In this document: positions 32,957-42,030 of the stretch, piece by piece
How positions within the stretch are numbered: position 1 is the stretch's first letter
Layout of the letters: every line of letters starts with the position of its first letter
The notes under the pieces: model-generated
What the model saw: the letters and a program-made list of their open reading frames with translations, nothing else
Database searches by the model: none
What the model was told of the DNA's origin: nothing
Program-made: the position numbers and the translations under genes
Assembly: GCF_009688965.1 (NCBI RefSeq)
Contig: NZ_AP021875.1
Coordinates: 5,270,001 to 5,334,000, forward strand
Direction of reading: 5' to 3'
Origin: Desulfosarcina widdelii
GTDB taxonomy: Bacteria; Desulfobacterota; Desulfobacteria; Desulfobacterales; Desulfosarcinaceae
Length of the DNA: 64,000 nt

Positions 32957-33430
32957 ATGAGCGCGTTTCCCGATAATGTTCTGGAACTGATCAATGCAAA
33001 CCTCGGTGGATTCAATAACTCGTTGGGACTTCATTTTACGAAAGCTGCCGAGGACGAATATGTAGCTGAAATCGAGGTTGCCGACCATCACCTTCAACCC
33101 TATGGCCTGGTACATGGCGGCGTTTATGCCAGTATGGTCGAGACATTGTGTTCCACCGGTGCGGCTTTGACCGTCTGGGGAGAGAATAAAAACACGGTCG
33201 GTCTGGAAAACAACACCTCATTTCTCAGGGCTGTTCGCGGCGGCCGACTGCGTTGCACGGCCAGGCCGATGGTGCTTGGGAAGCGGTCACACGTCTGGGA
33301 AGCCAGCATTCACGATGATCAGGACCGCCTGGTGGCCTCGGGTCGGGTCCGCCTGATGGTCCTGGAACCCGGGGCAGCCGTTGCTGGAAGGGAGGTCGGC
33401 CTGCAGGGACAAAACGGTTCCGAAGAATGA
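32957..33430 (+). CDS. PaaI-like hotdog thioesterase
   Basis: 157 residues with AGGAG nine bases before the ATG. HLQPYGLVHGGVYASMVETL is the central hotdog helix motif with the conserved HGG, and ENNTSFLRAVRGGRLRCTARP forms the core sheet. The PaaI family hydrolyses acyl- or aryl-CoA thioesters and protects CoA pools. A related gene occurs at 35.9 kb. The operon with the crotonase gene is likely. Confidence 0.88.
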   Translation: MSAFPDNVLELINANLGGFNNSLGLHFTKAAEDEYVAEIEVADHHLQPYGLVHGGVYASMVETLCSTGAALTVWGENKNTVGLENNTSFLRAVRGGRLRCTARPMVLGKRSHVWEASIHDDQDRLVASGRVRLMVLEPGAAVAGREVGLQGQNGSEE

Positions 33431-33460
33431 TTTTGGACGTGCGACCCTCAAATTTTTACT

Positions 33461-33850
33461 TCAAGCGATTTCCTCGGAGAGCCATTCAACGGCATGCTCA
33501 AACTCGGTAAAAAACTTGTACGGAACATTTTTTATGGTCATGCATGCTTCAAATTGTTTCGCGATGGAAACACGGTCCGCGTCATTGGGAATCAGGTTTG
33601 CTATTTTGTTTTTAAATGATGGCGCAAATTGAACGAATTCCATAACAATCTTCATCAAATCGTCTATCATTACCCTATCGGTCGGAATCGTCGTCTCTCT
33701 GAGATCAATCAGAATATTATGGTCGGCATGAAAATTGGCTGCTACTGAAAGCTCCCGTACCAATTGAATCGACCTTTCGGAATCGATCTCTCCTGACGCG
33801 TTCTTCCGAATAAAATCTTTCATGGAATATATTTTTATTCTTGAATCCAA
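33461..33850 (-). CDS. STAS/SpoIIAA-like domain protein
   Basis: 129 residues from a TTG with AGAGG upstream, or shorter from ATG at 33823. Pattern of alternating strands and helices (HNILIDLRETTIPTD, FVQFAPSFKNKIANLIPND, VPYKFFTEFEHAVEWL) resembles SpoIIAA-like STAS proteins of unknown role. The conserved phosphorylated Ser of anti-anti-sigma factors is not evident. Confidence 0.65.
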   Translation of the reverse strand: MDSRIKIYSMKDFIRKNASGEIDSERSIQLVRELSVAANFHADHNILIDLRETTIPTDRVMIDDLMKIVMEFVQFAPSFKNKIANLIPNDADRVSIAKQFEACMTIKNVPYKFFTEFEHAVEWLSEEIA

Positions 33851-34185
33851 AATTATTATCCTCTGTTAACGGCCTGAGTCACTTTTATTGCCGGTGTGCC
33901 GTTGAGCAAAAATAAAGTACGGTAAATGGCTATGTGCTGCACACGGCATGTCTTTTTAAAGAGTGCGGCACGCCACCATACCCTTTGTTTTAAAGCTCAT
34001 CAAGTCCCAAACCAAAACCAATTGAGGTGAAGGGTATCGAGGTATGTCAATCCCGACGTCCGGATGACGGTATTGGGAAAAAGGCGACACGAGGTCGCCT
34101 TATGATTACAGGCAGTCTTGTGGTTTCGGAGACGGAAAAAAGCGAATACCGGGACAAGCAGAGTAGATGCTATGGACCCGGAGCG
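33851..34185. other. Intergenic region with a minus-strand terminator
   Basis: A stem GGCGAC (34083-34088) with GTCGCC (34094-34099) and a five-base loop is followed on the minus strand by Ts (34082-34078); it would end the transcript of the gene starting at 34761. Nothing gene-like in the remainder. Confidence 0.6.
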
Positions 34186-34761
34186 TTACAGTATATTCAT
34201 GGAGCGCATCGTTCGGAAGGTGTTGCGCATAACATCCTCCTTGAACTGATAGGCGTTTCCGTTGACCAGGATTTCCGGCTGATTTTCGGACTGGTCAAAA
34301 TTCTCGTCGATGGTGAACGCAATCGATTCGACCTTGCCGCCCGCAAACGCCAGATCGAATTCGAAGACCATTTGGAAATCATTGGCGCCCTTTTTGATGC
34401 TGCCCTCGAATTGGTAATTGATCTGCCCGTTGATCGTATTCCCTGAAGCGGCGTCGACAAAATCATAGAACGAGCAGATACCTTCAAAGGTGAGGTAACG
34501 CGCCTCGGTATCCAAAGACACCGTCACATCCTGGGTGATCGTCTCGTCGGCATTGGCGTCATATAGATCGGCGGTATTGCTGTAACGAAACTGGTCGGCA
34601 TCCAACTTCTCGGAAAAGGGTACCGTCATCATTCCTTTGACAGCGGCGTCGATTGCATTTTTGACGTCTTCATCGGACGGACCGAAAAGACCGCTGCAGT
34701 TCACGGTGGCAGAAATCACAAATCCAGCTAAAACAACCGCAATTAAACGTTTCATGTTCAT
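34186..34761 (-). CDS. Putative exported protein
   Basis: 191 residues with a signal peptide (LIAVVLAGFVISATVNCSG); the VNC-S could serve as a weak lipobox. The rest is beta-rich (DVTVSLDTEARYLTFEG, TINGQINYQFEGSIKKG, ESIAFTIDENF). No family recognised. It is divergent from the DUF169 gene. Confidence 0.65.
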   Translation of the reverse strand: MNMKRLIAVVLAGFVISATVNCSGLFGPSDEDVKNAIDAAVKGMMTVPFSEKLDADQFRYSNTADLYDANADETITQDVTVSLDTEARYLTFEGICSFYDFVDAASGNTINGQINYQFEGSIKKGANDFQMVFEFDLAFAGGKVESIAFTIDENFDQSENQPEILVNGNAYQFKEDVMRNTFRTMRSMNIL

Positions 34762-34973
34762 TCCTCATTTCTCCGATGATAGCTGTTGAAGTGCGTCGGC
34801 GGCTTTTAATGATTGAAATGGAACCTGAATCTCTTACGAAAACCCACTGTGTCCATAACCCGAACGGAGAAAGCCTACATGGAATCTATCGGTTATGGGG
34901 TGACAACCTTGAGAAAATTCGGTACAAAATTGACTATCGACTCTTGATGAGGGGATAAACATAGGAGGACAAA

Positions 34974-35780
34974 ATGGATTCAAAAATCGCAGCGGCAATC
35001 GATCTGAAGTATCGTCCTGTGGCCGTGATACGAGCCGACCAAAAGCCGGAAAAGGCCATGCAGTTTAAAAAAGGCAAGTGGGGTTGCGTGATGTTCATGT
35101 TCGCCAATGCGGCCAGGGGCAAAACCGCAGCATTCGATGCCGGAACCTACGGCTGCTGGGGCGGTGGCGTGGGGCTTGGATTCGGCAACACATACCTGGA
35201 TTTTCCGGGCGGTGTGGATTGCTTTGCCCACTTTCTTTCATCCGGCAACAGGCAATGGGAAACGGGCCGGAAGGTGGCCATCGGCGTCGAGCAGAATGCC
35301 GGAAAGGAATTCGCCGAAAATTTCCTCGAAGGCGAGCGATATGTGAAGAACCCAGACCTGGTAAAGCAGTGGATTGACGAACTTCCCATTAAAGAAGCCG
35401 AGTCCCGGTACGTGCTCTTCAAACCGCTCGATGAAATCAATCCGGATCGGGAAACACCGGCTACGGTTGTTTTGGTCGCCAATGCGGACCAGATTTCAGC
35501 CCTGGTGATCCTGGCCAATTACGCCCGGCAGGGAATGGAAAACGTGATTATTCCCTGGGCGGCGGGCTGCCAGACCATCGGTTTGCTGCCCTTTCGGGAA
35601 GGTCAATCAAAAAAGCCCCGGGCTGTGGTGGGCCTCACGGACATCTCGGCCAGAAAATACGTCCGCAAACTTCTCGGCGCGGAATACCTTTCCTTCGCCA
35701 TGCCCTGGCCCCTCTTTCTGGAAATGGAAGCGAACGTGGAAGGCAGCTTCCTTGAGCGGCCGCCCTGGACCAGCCTGTAA
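34974..35780 (+). CDS. DUF169-family protein
   Basis: 268 residues, AGGAGG-type site before the ATG. It contains the DUF169 signatures RPVAVIRADQKPEKAMQF, GKWGCVMFMFANAARGKTAAFD with a Cys, GCWGGGVGLGFG and AAGCQTIGLLPF. The Cys residues (Cys in WGCVM, in YGCWGGG and in AGCQ) suggest a metal or cluster site. The family is frequent in anaerobes and its function is unknown. Confidence 0.85.
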   Translation: MDSKIAAAIDLKYRPVAVIRADQKPEKAMQFKKGKWGCVMFMFANAARGKTAAFDAGTYGCWGGGVGLGFGNTYLDFPGGVDCFAHFLSSGNRQWETGRKVAIGVEQNAGKEFAENFLEGERYVKNPDLVKQWIDELPIKEAESRYVLFKPLDEINPDRETPATVVLVANADQISALVILANYARQGMENVIIPWAAGCQTIGLLPFREGQSKKPRAVVGLTDISARKYVRKLLGAEYLSFAMPWPLFLEMEANVEGSFLERPPWTSL

Positions 35781-35872
35781 ATATTTTTCGAGCCAGTGTG
35801 TAGAATCAGGTGCCGGGAATGTCGTTACTGGTGCCTGCTATGCGTTCTTGTTTATCCGTACGTCAAGGAGAC

Positions 35873-36349
35873 ATGTTGATGAAGGTCAATCCGGCTTATG
35901 TTGAAGCATTGAAAGCGCTGGTGAAGAAAAGCCCCTATCCCAGTCATATGCGTATGGTACTGGATCATATCGAAATCGACAGGGCAGAGGTCATTATCGA
36001 TCTGGGAACGTGCCATTTGCAGCCCTACGGTATCGTTCATGGCGGGGTGGTGGCTACGATCATCGATACGGCCACTTTCTGGGCCGGCTTTCTCAGGCTG
36101 CCGGAGGATGTCGGGCTCGTCAATGTGGATTTGAAACTGAACTACCTTCAACAGGTGGTCGATGGAAAAATAAGGGCGAAAGGCTCCTGCATGCGTCACG
36201 GACGGTCGCTCAGCTATACGGAGGCCAGCGTTTTCGATGAGGATGAAAACCTGATCGCCCATGGTACCTCCACGCTCATGTCACTGCCGGGGAAATCGCT
36301 GAATTTGGGTCTCAAGAAATTTCTGGAAACGGGCGATAAGGAAGATTGA
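35873..36349 (+). CDS. PaaI-family hotdog thioesterase
   Basis: 158 residues from the ATG at 35873 (CAAGGAG upstream). HLQPYGIVHGGVVATIIDTATFW and VDLKLNYLQQVVDGKIRAKG match the PaaI hotdog family. It is related to the protein at 32957-33430 but not identical. The HGG/DT residues for catalysis are present. Probable acyl-CoA hydrolase; substrate unknown. Confidence 0.88.
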   Translation: MLMKVNPAYVEALKALVKKSPYPSHMRMVLDHIEIDRAEVIIDLGTCHLQPYGIVHGGVVATIIDTATFWAGFLRLPEDVGLVNVDLKLNYLQQVVDGKIRAKGSCMRHGRSLSYTEASVFDEDENLIAHGTSTLMSLPGKSLNLGLKKFLETGDKED

Positions 36350-36395
36350 AACCGCGTATCCTTGGCATCCAAGCATTTTTTGTTGGACGCTGATT

Positions 36396-36553
36396 TTGAT
36401 GGCTTTGTAAAAAGTGTCAGGCGAGTCATGCCGGACTTGATCCGGCATCCAGAAGATATTGAAAAGACAGGATAGCGCTGAAGCTTCACTTCGTGCCCGG
36501 TCTACGCCGGAATGACGCCAAACTGGCATTTTGACTTTTTACGAAACCATCAA
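36396..36553. repeat. Inverted-repeat element, about 158 bp
   Basis: Ends TTGATGGCTTTGTAAAAAGT.. (36396-36419) and its near complement at 36532-36553 (GACTTTTTACGAAACCATCAA). The middle holds GTCATGCCGGACTTGATCCGGCATCC and CGCCGGAATGACG, the pattern of dispersed intergenic repeats. No transposase; MITE-like or REP-like. Confidence 0.65.
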
Positions 36554-36613
36554 TTTTTATCGGATTTCCGGCAAGCGCGGCAAACGTTCAACCGATACGG
36601 GCATGAGAGCACG

Positions 36614-37324
36614 ATGAAGCTGATCCTGCATATAAGTTTTCTGCTATTGCTGATTATGAACAGTCCGGTTTGGGCTCATGGCGGAAAAACACTGACTTTT
36701 GCAATATCCGATGCGGCCACTGAGGTCGTTCAGGCCTACCATCAATTTTGTCGGCAAGCGTACCATGAGATCGGATATGAAGTTGAACTGAAAGAATATC
36801 CGATAAAGCGAAGCCTTGTACAAGCGGATCTTGAACAAATCGACGGCATTCTTATCTCTACCGAGTCCATTTTAAAAAAGTATAATAACTTGCAAGTGGT
36901 TCCGGTGGAGCTGGCCCGGGTTGACCTCGTCGTCTATTCGATTACCAAAGATTTCGCGGTGGATGGGCCTTCAAGCTTGCAGCCATACAAGATCGGACTC
37001 ATGCGGGGTTATCTTCAATCGCATGCCCTTACGGAGGGAATGGCGCGACAGACCGTCGATAGTTATAAGGCATTGTTCAGTTTGCTAAAAATCGGACGGG
37101 TGGATGTTGTCATCGCATTAAAAAGAGAAACGGAACGGTTTCTGGCGGCCAACCCCAAGTTCAGTGAAGTAAAGGCGCTGTCTCCGCCTCTTTTTTCAGT
37201 CCCCATGTACAATTTTCTGAATAAAAGGCATCACGAATTGATCCCCAGGATTGTGCCGGTAATGCAACGTCTGATAGATGACAAGGTCCTCGAACGACTT
37301 TATGAACCCTATCGGACCGACTGA
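36614..37324 (+). CDS. Periplasmic solute-binding protein (family 3-like)
   Basis: 236 residues from the ATG at 36614; a longer frame to 36512 runs into the repeat element. Signal peptide LILHISFLLLLIMNSPVWA. The body (TFAISDAATEVVQAYHQFCRQAY, ELKEYPIKRSLVQADLEQIDG, LQPYKIGLMRGYLQSH, GRVDVVIALKRETERF) follows the amino-acid-binding SBP_bac_3 fold. No permease or ATPase is adjacent, so it may act as a sensor or be an orphan receptor. Confidence 0.8.
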   Translation: MKLILHISFLLLLIMNSPVWAHGGKTLTFAISDAATEVVQAYHQFCRQAYHEIGYEVELKEYPIKRSLVQADLEQIDGILISTESILKKYNNLQVVPVELARVDLVVYSITKDFAVDGPSSLQPYKIGLMRGYLQSHALTEGMARQTVDSYKALFSLLKIGRVDVVIALKRETERFLAANPKFSEVKALSPPLFSVPMYNFLNKRHHELIPRIVPVMQRLIDDKVLERLYEPYRTD

Positions 37325-37394
37325 TCCACGCCTCTTACGCCTTCCTGATCTGTGCGGTAAAGGCTTAAAATAAACTGCAGAAAGCGGGTTGACG

Positions 37395-37886
37395 ATGAAA
37401 AGGGAATTCGGTCCCGATTATGCTGTTATTGACGATCCCGACTTCGTACCCAAGTATCGTGCGCGGTGCCATTGCGGTGCCGTTCAATATGAGGTGTGTG
37501 CGGATCCGGTGGACGCCAAACTCTGCCACTGCCTGAACTGCCAGAAATTACACGGCGCGCCGATGCAGTGGGCGGCCATTTTCCATAAACGCGATGTCCG
37601 AATGATTGCCGGGATCGAGCACCTGAGGTTTTTCAACAGTGAATACCAAAGGCATGAGCGGATCCTGCCGTGCAAGGTAAGCTGCGGCCACTGCGGGACG
37701 CTGATCGCCGATGAAGGCCGCAGAATGTGGCTCGCTTTTCCTTCCCTTTTCGACTTCGGTTCTGCTGCCAACGTCCCGCCTGCATTCAGGCCCACCTGCC
37801 ACATTTTCTACGGCCTGCGGGTGATCGACATGAACGACGATTTGCCCAAGTGGTCCGGTCATAAGAATCACTCGGTCCGTTTGTAG
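37395..37886 (+). CDS. GFA-family zinc protein
   Basis: 163 residues. Zinc-ligand Cys sets are present: RARCHCGAVQYE, LCHCLNCQK and SCGHCGTLI, as in the GFA (Mss4-like) fold of glutathione-dependent formaldehyde-activating proteins. Most family members are not formaldehyde enzymes, so only the fold is assigned. The first codon is ATG at 37395; a TTG two codons earlier is possible. Confidence 0.85.
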   Translation: MKREFGPDYAVIDDPDFVPKYRARCHCGAVQYEVCADPVDAKLCHCLNCQKLHGAPMQWAAIFHKRDVRMIAGIEHLRFFNSEYQRHERILPCKVSCGHCGTLIADEGRRMWLAFPSLFDFGSAANVPPAFRPTCHIFYGLRVIDMNDDLPKWSGHKNHSVRL

Positions 37887-37937
37887 TTGGTTGGCGGGTA
37901 CGGATGGAGTTTTCGCCCACTTTCGGGAGCCAAAAAG

Positions 37938-38870
37938 ATGAAAATAAATCAATGCAACGCTTCTACATCGAAAACAAACGATCCTCCCCCGATTTCCGAC
38001 AATCCCTTAAGGATCTTATGTTACGTTGCCGTTACAATTTTTATCGTAGAATTTGTTCTTATGGTTCTGCTGGATTATATGCCTTCGATCCCTCATTATC
38101 AGGAGGCGTTCATCGATGCATTTGTTTTGACGATGCTTGTTTTCCCGACGCTATACATTTTTGTTGTAAAACCGTTGACCCAAAATATCTCCATGCGAGA
38201 ACGCCTGGAAAAGGAGAATATCCGACTGGTTGCCGATCTTAAAAAAGCAATAGCACAACTCCAGCTCTCCGAAAAAAAATTGAAGGGGTATTTCGATCAC
38301 GCAACAGATTCCATATTTATTATCGATCCCGATACGGATCGCATTTTGGACTGCAATATTGTCGCTTATGAAAAGCTTGGTTACAGCAAGGAAGAAATGC
38401 TTCAATTGACAGTAGGCGATTTGAATAAAAAGGTACAACTGAACGAACGGAAAAAGCTCTTCGAACGGCAGATATCAGGGGAGAACATCTGCTTCGAAAC
38501 CTGTCATACGAGAAAAGATGGGTCCGATTTTCCTGTCGAGGTAACCTCAGCAATGCTGGTCGACGAAGGAAAAAAGGTACTGCAATCCATTGTGAGGGAT
38601 ATCAGTGAAAGACGTGAAAGAGAAGAAGAAAGGGAGCAACTGATTGCCGAACTTAAAAATGCTCTCGATGAAATAAAGACATTGCGGGGGATACTGCCGA
38701 TATGCTCTTTCTGTAAGAAAATCAGGAACGATAAAGGATACTGGGAACAAGTCGAAGTGTATATCAGTAAAAATTCATCAGCGGATATCAGCCATAGCAT
38801 TTGTCCGGAATGTTTAAAAAAGGAGTATCCCGAATTCAGCCAGGATGTCCTCTCGAAGATTTCCACGTAA
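37938..38870 (+). CDS. Membrane PAS-domain sensor with Cys-rich C-terminus
   Basis: 310 residues from the ATG at 37938. Two membrane helices (ILCYVAVTIFIVEFVLMVLL and AFVLTMLVFPTLYIFVVKPL), a coiled linker, a PAS domain at about 115-235 (YFDHATDSIFIIDPDTDRIL, VLQSIVRDISERRER) and a C-terminal module GILPICSFCKKIRNDKGYW..VEVYI with SICPECLKK. There is no kinase, GGDEF or HTH. The terminal CxxC..CxxC module recurs in sensors of these bacteria and may bind zinc or sense redox; its output is unknown. Confidence 0.82.
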   Translation: MKINQCNASTSKTNDPPPISDNPLRILCYVAVTIFIVEFVLMVLLDYMPSIPHYQEAFIDAFVLTMLVFPTLYIFVVKPLTQNISMRERLEKENIRLVADLKKAIAQLQLSEKKLKGYFDHATDSIFIIDPDTDRILDCNIVAYEKLGYSKEEMLQLTVGDLNKKVQLNERKKLFERQISGENICFETCHTRKDGSDFPVEVTSAMLVDEGKKVLQSIVRDISERREREEEREQLIAELKNALDEIKTLRGILPICSFCKKIRNDKGYWEQVEVYISKNSSADISHSICPECLKKEYPEFSQDVLSKIST

Positions 38871-39010
38871 TCCCTTGCCTCCTCGTTCAAGCCATTGTAA
38901 ATCTTGCAGCAGGCTCATTGCACGAGCGCTGCGATTAAAAACGTCTACTCGCCAGTTCATGAACAGGAAATAAAAACGCGTTGGGAATTGAACCAGAAAG
39001 GGAGAAATCA

Positions 39011-40192
39011 ATGGACTGCCTGTTCCGATACCCCGGTTACGAACTGCCCCTGAGAGATATAGTACGAGCGGAAAATTGCTGCCTCTACGATGCCGACGGC
39101 AATCGCTATGTGGACCTGGAGTCGGGCGTCTGGTGCACGGCCATCGGACATGGCCACCCACGGGTCCTGAAGCTGATGAACGAGCAGGCCGGCCGGATTG
39201 CCCATACCGGCTTTTCCTATACCAGCCGGATTGTCGACGATGCGGCCCATACGATCTTGGCCCTGCATAGTTTTGAAAACGGCAAATGCGTGTTTCTCTC
39301 TTCGGGCAGCGAAGCCGTCGAGTACGGTGTTCGCCTGGCGCAGGCAATCAATCGCCGTCCGACGATGCTGACCATGGCGGACTCCTATTTCGGCGCATAC
39401 GGCGCTGCCAGTGTAAGGCCTGCGGAAACGTGGTTCTGTTTCGACTGGATGGCGTGCGAAAATTGCGCTTCCGGCGGAGATTGCAGCGATTCATGTGAAC
39501 GTTGGGCAGCCATTCCCTTTGACCGGATCGGTGGCTTTCTTTTCGAACCGGGCAGCTCGTCGGGACTGGTTCGTTTTCCGCCCGAAAAACTGATTCGCAG
39601 CATTGCCGCGGCTATTACGGCCCTCGATGGACTGATCATGGTCAATGAAGTGACCACCGGTGTGGGGCGCACCGGCAAATGGTTCGGATACCAGCATTAC
39701 GGCATCCAGCCTGACATCGTGGCCATGGGCAAAGGCATCGGCAACGGCTACCCGGTCAGCGTGACAGCCGTTTCCAGGCAGGCATCCGAACGGGTGGCTT
39801 CCAGCGACTTTAAATATGCCCAGTCTCATCAGAACGATCCTTTGGGGGCCGCCATCGCCCTGGAAGTGGTACGAACCATCGGTGAAGAAGACCTTGTCGA
39901 ACGCGGGAAGGAAATGGGGGCGATCCTATTCGATGGCCTCCAAACCATCCAAGCACGAACAAATTCGATCCGGTCCATCCGCGGCCGCGGCTTGATGCAG
40001 GCCGTCGATCTTGAAGACAATGATAATTTTGACGTCACCCGGGAGGTTCAACAGGAGCTGGTCCGTAAGGGATACATTCTGGCTCGTCGGCCGGGGGTGA
40101 ATACATTGAGGATCGATCCCAGTCTCACCATCGAGAAGTCGGATATTGAAAACTTTCTGGCTGTGTTGGAAAAGCTTCTGGTTAAATTTTAA
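39011..40192 (+). CDS. Class III aminotransferase
   Basis: 393 residues, AAGGGAG before the ATG. Fold type I PLP enzyme: VFLSSGSEAVEYGVRLA, then LIMVNEVTTGVGRTGKW, and PDIVAMGKGIGNGYPVS with the PLP Lys near residue 240. At the motif normally written DEVQTG the Asp that contacts the PLP ring nitrogen is replaced by Asn (about residue 211). An insert with Cys residues (MACENCASGGDCSDSC) is unusual. The substrate cannot be inferred. Confidence 0.85.
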   Translation: MDCLFRYPGYELPLRDIVRAENCCLYDADGNRYVDLESGVWCTAIGHGHPRVLKLMNEQAGRIAHTGFSYTSRIVDDAAHTILALHSFENGKCVFLSSGSEAVEYGVRLAQAINRRPTMLTMADSYFGAYGAASVRPAETWFCFDWMACENCASGGDCSDSCERWAAIPFDRIGGFLFEPGSSSGLVRFPPEKLIRSIAAAITALDGLIMVNEVTTGVGRTGKWFGYQHYGIQPDIVAMGKGIGNGYPVSVTAVSRQASERVASSDFKYAQSHQNDPLGAAIALEVVRTIGEEDLVERGKEMGAILFDGLQTIQARTNSIRSIRGRGLMQAVDLEDNDNFDVTREVQQELVRKGYILARRPGVNTLRIDPSLTIEKSDIENFLAVLEKLLVKF

Positions 40193-40210
40193 AATGCGCG
40201 ATGACAGCCA

Positions 40211-41506
40211 TCACAACGCTGCAGGCAGAAAGATGAGCGTTCCGGCCTGCAGTCGGCTGAAGTCTTCGATTTTGTTGCCGCCGAGAAGCCGCTTGGAGGG
40301 CAGGTAGTAGATGGTTTTGGGATCCTTGTAGCCGGCTCCGGCGATGCGATAGGCCGACCGCTTTTTGTCTACTGCAAACGGACCCTTGTAGCCGATAATC
40401 AGCCGGGTCTTGACCGGCAAGTCGTCCCAGTCGGATATCATCGTTCCGTTCTTGATGCCACCTGTGGGTAAAAAATAGATGGTCGTCCGATGATTGTACG
40501 ATTTCCCCGCCAGGGACCACGCCGTTATCCCGCCGGCGATGGTTTTTACCGGGCCGTCGCTTTTCAGGCTTTCCATACTGCCGGTCTGGTTGAGCAGTAC
40601 AACCGTTTTGGCCGGTATCCGATCCCAACCGATCCTTTTCCCGATTTGATCCCCGGAGAAAAGACGCCCGTCCGGGAATTGATACACCGTCTCGCGGCTG
40701 TCGAAATCCTCTCCGGCGATCAACCAGGCAGTGTTGCTTTTTGAGATGACGTTGCTTTCCTCGACTGCGGCAACCCTGGTATGGCGACCATAGAACACGT
40801 CCGCCAACTGGGCGTCCGCGACAATCCGGCCGGCGCGCACATCGGGATCATGGCTCCAGGTCGGCCCCAGTTGCGCCTTGGCACGGATAAAATTCCTGGC
40901 GCAGCGTTTCCTGCCGCGATGGTCCCTTTTATGCCAGCGGTTGGGCCGTCCATAGGCGATCTGGCTGTGGGTCAGAACGGCCTTGTCGTCCAGATGGTAC
41001 ACATCCTGCAGAATGTCGATCAAAAGGCCGACCGCTCGATACTGTTTGTCGGTCAACGGCGCATAGTGATAGCCCACCAGTTCGATGCCAATGGAGACGC
41101 GGCTCAGATCGGTCTGGCCATTCCACATGCTGCGCCCGGCATGATCGGCGATCCAGCGCTTGTCCATAATCCGATAGGTTCGGCCGTCGCGGGCGATGAC
41201 ATAGTGGGTGTGGCCGCCGTGGGTGCGCCGTCCGTTGCGAAAGCATTTGCCTTTGGAAACGACCCTCAAGGTAAGATCGCGCCCCAGTTCAGACGTGTGG
41301 ACGATAATGTAGTCGGTGCGCTTGCGTTCTATTTTCTTGTAATCGGGATTGAGCCGGGCGCGATGGTCGATAATGGACCGCTGAAAGCTGGCACGCTCAG
41401 TGCGGGAAAAAGCGGTTGCGGGGCACGGCGACGCCAAAAAAAAGGCCAGGATAAAAAGAGCCGCCAGCATCCCCCGTTTTTTGAGTGTAACCTGTAAATC
41501 TACCAT
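40211..41506 (-). CDS. N-acetylmuramoyl-L-alanine amidase
   Basis: 431 residues from the ATG at 41506. Signal peptide GMLAALFILAFFLASPCPATA. The amidase_2 domain spans about 60-220: DYIIVHTSELG (zinc His), HYVIARDGRTYRIMDKRWIADHAG, ELVGYHYAPLTDKQ and LTHSQIAYGRPNRWHKRD. The C-terminal half has repeats of about 65 residues (W-AGEDFDSRETVYQFPDG, SLAGKSYNHRTTIYFLPTG, RIAGAGYKDPKTIYYLPSK), likely wall binding. Convergent with the aminotransferase gene. Confidence 0.9.
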   Translation of the reverse strand: MVDLQVTLKKRGMLAALFILAFFLASPCPATAFSRTERASFQRSIIDHRARLNPDYKKIERKRTDYIIVHTSELGRDLTLRVVSKGKCFRNGRRTHGGHTHYVIARDGRTYRIMDKRWIADHAGRSMWNGQTDLSRVSIGIELVGYHYAPLTDKQYRAVGLLIDILQDVYHLDDKAVLTHSQIAYGRPNRWHKRDHRGRKRCARNFIRAKAQLGPTWSHDPDVRAGRIVADAQLADVFYGRHTRVAAVEESNVISKSNTAWLIAGEDFDSRETVYQFPDGRLFSGDQIGKRIGWDRIPAKTVVLLNQTGSMESLKSDGPVKTIAGGITAWSLAGKSYNHRTTIYFLPTGGIKNGTMISDWDDLPVKTRLIIGYKGPFAVDKKRSAYRIAGAGYKDPKTIYYLPSKRLLGGNKIEDFSRLQAGTLIFLPAAL

Positions 41507-41835
41507 GGTAGGGCCTCTATACGAACCGGTCGGGCAAGCTGTCAACCGGAGATTGGCTTGCCCGCCATTTCAATCCGACCGATCCCGCCGCAATCGCCTC
41601 TTCCGCATAAGCCGTCATAGGCCTTTTCGATCTTACCGTTCACATTACTGCACATTTTATTCGGGGTGATTTGTGCATTTTTAAACACGTTTACGAAGGA
41701 AGGCCGCCGGTCCAGGGGGCAGGGGCGTGCGTATGGAATGAATCGAAACCATTAGATAGAAAAACATTTTTGAAAACAGTGGGATACCGACCTCAACGCC
41801 CTGGCGGTGATGGAAAACATCAGGGCGCAAAAATA

Positions 41836-41851
41836 TGGCACGGGTCGTGCT
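41836..41851 (+). promoter_or_regulatory. Sigma-54 promoter
   Basis: TGGCACG-GGTC-GTGCT: GG and GC elements with ten bases between, one mismatch to the TGGCACG-N4-TTGCW consensus. The start of transcription would be near 41862, about 20 bases before the c-di-GMP riboswitch. Confidence 0.65.
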
Positions 41852-41883
41852 TAAAAAGAAGGCAACGCTTTTTGAAATAGCTT

Positions 41884-41971
41884 GACAAAGGCAAACCACC
41901 CGAAAGGGTGCGACGCAAAGCCAACGGCCTCACCCCCTGGAATCAGGGAAAGGCGGCAGGGCTGCCGAGCG
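41884..41971 (+). ncRNA. Cyclic di-GMP-I riboswitch (GEMM)
   Basis: Sequence follows the GEMM-I consensus: GACAAAGGCAAACC, a CACCC-GAAA-GGGTG tetraloop helix, GACGCAAAGCCAACGG, a second hairpin with its tetraloop receptor (CCCCTGG..CAGGG) and AGGCGGCAGGGCTGCCGA. It lies 60 bases before the ATG of a secreted modular protein and is on the same strand, so c-di-GMP should control that protein. Confidence 0.93.
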
Positions 41972-42030
41972 AACACAGCATCTTCCGAATCCGCTGCTGG
42001 TCGCACGGAAAAATACACGGGAGATGCAAC

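Noticed and set aside
34776..34958. 60-codon frame before DUF169
   Set aside because: No ribosome binding site and no domain.
41286..41300. Third copy of the parB palindrome
   Set aside because: Only GTTCAGACGT is shared; the right half differs and it lies in the amidase gene.
41908..42030. Upstream in-frame extension of the Fn3/PKD protein
   Set aside because: It would translate the c-di-GMP riboswitch. The ATG at 42031 has its own ribosome binding site and signal peptide.
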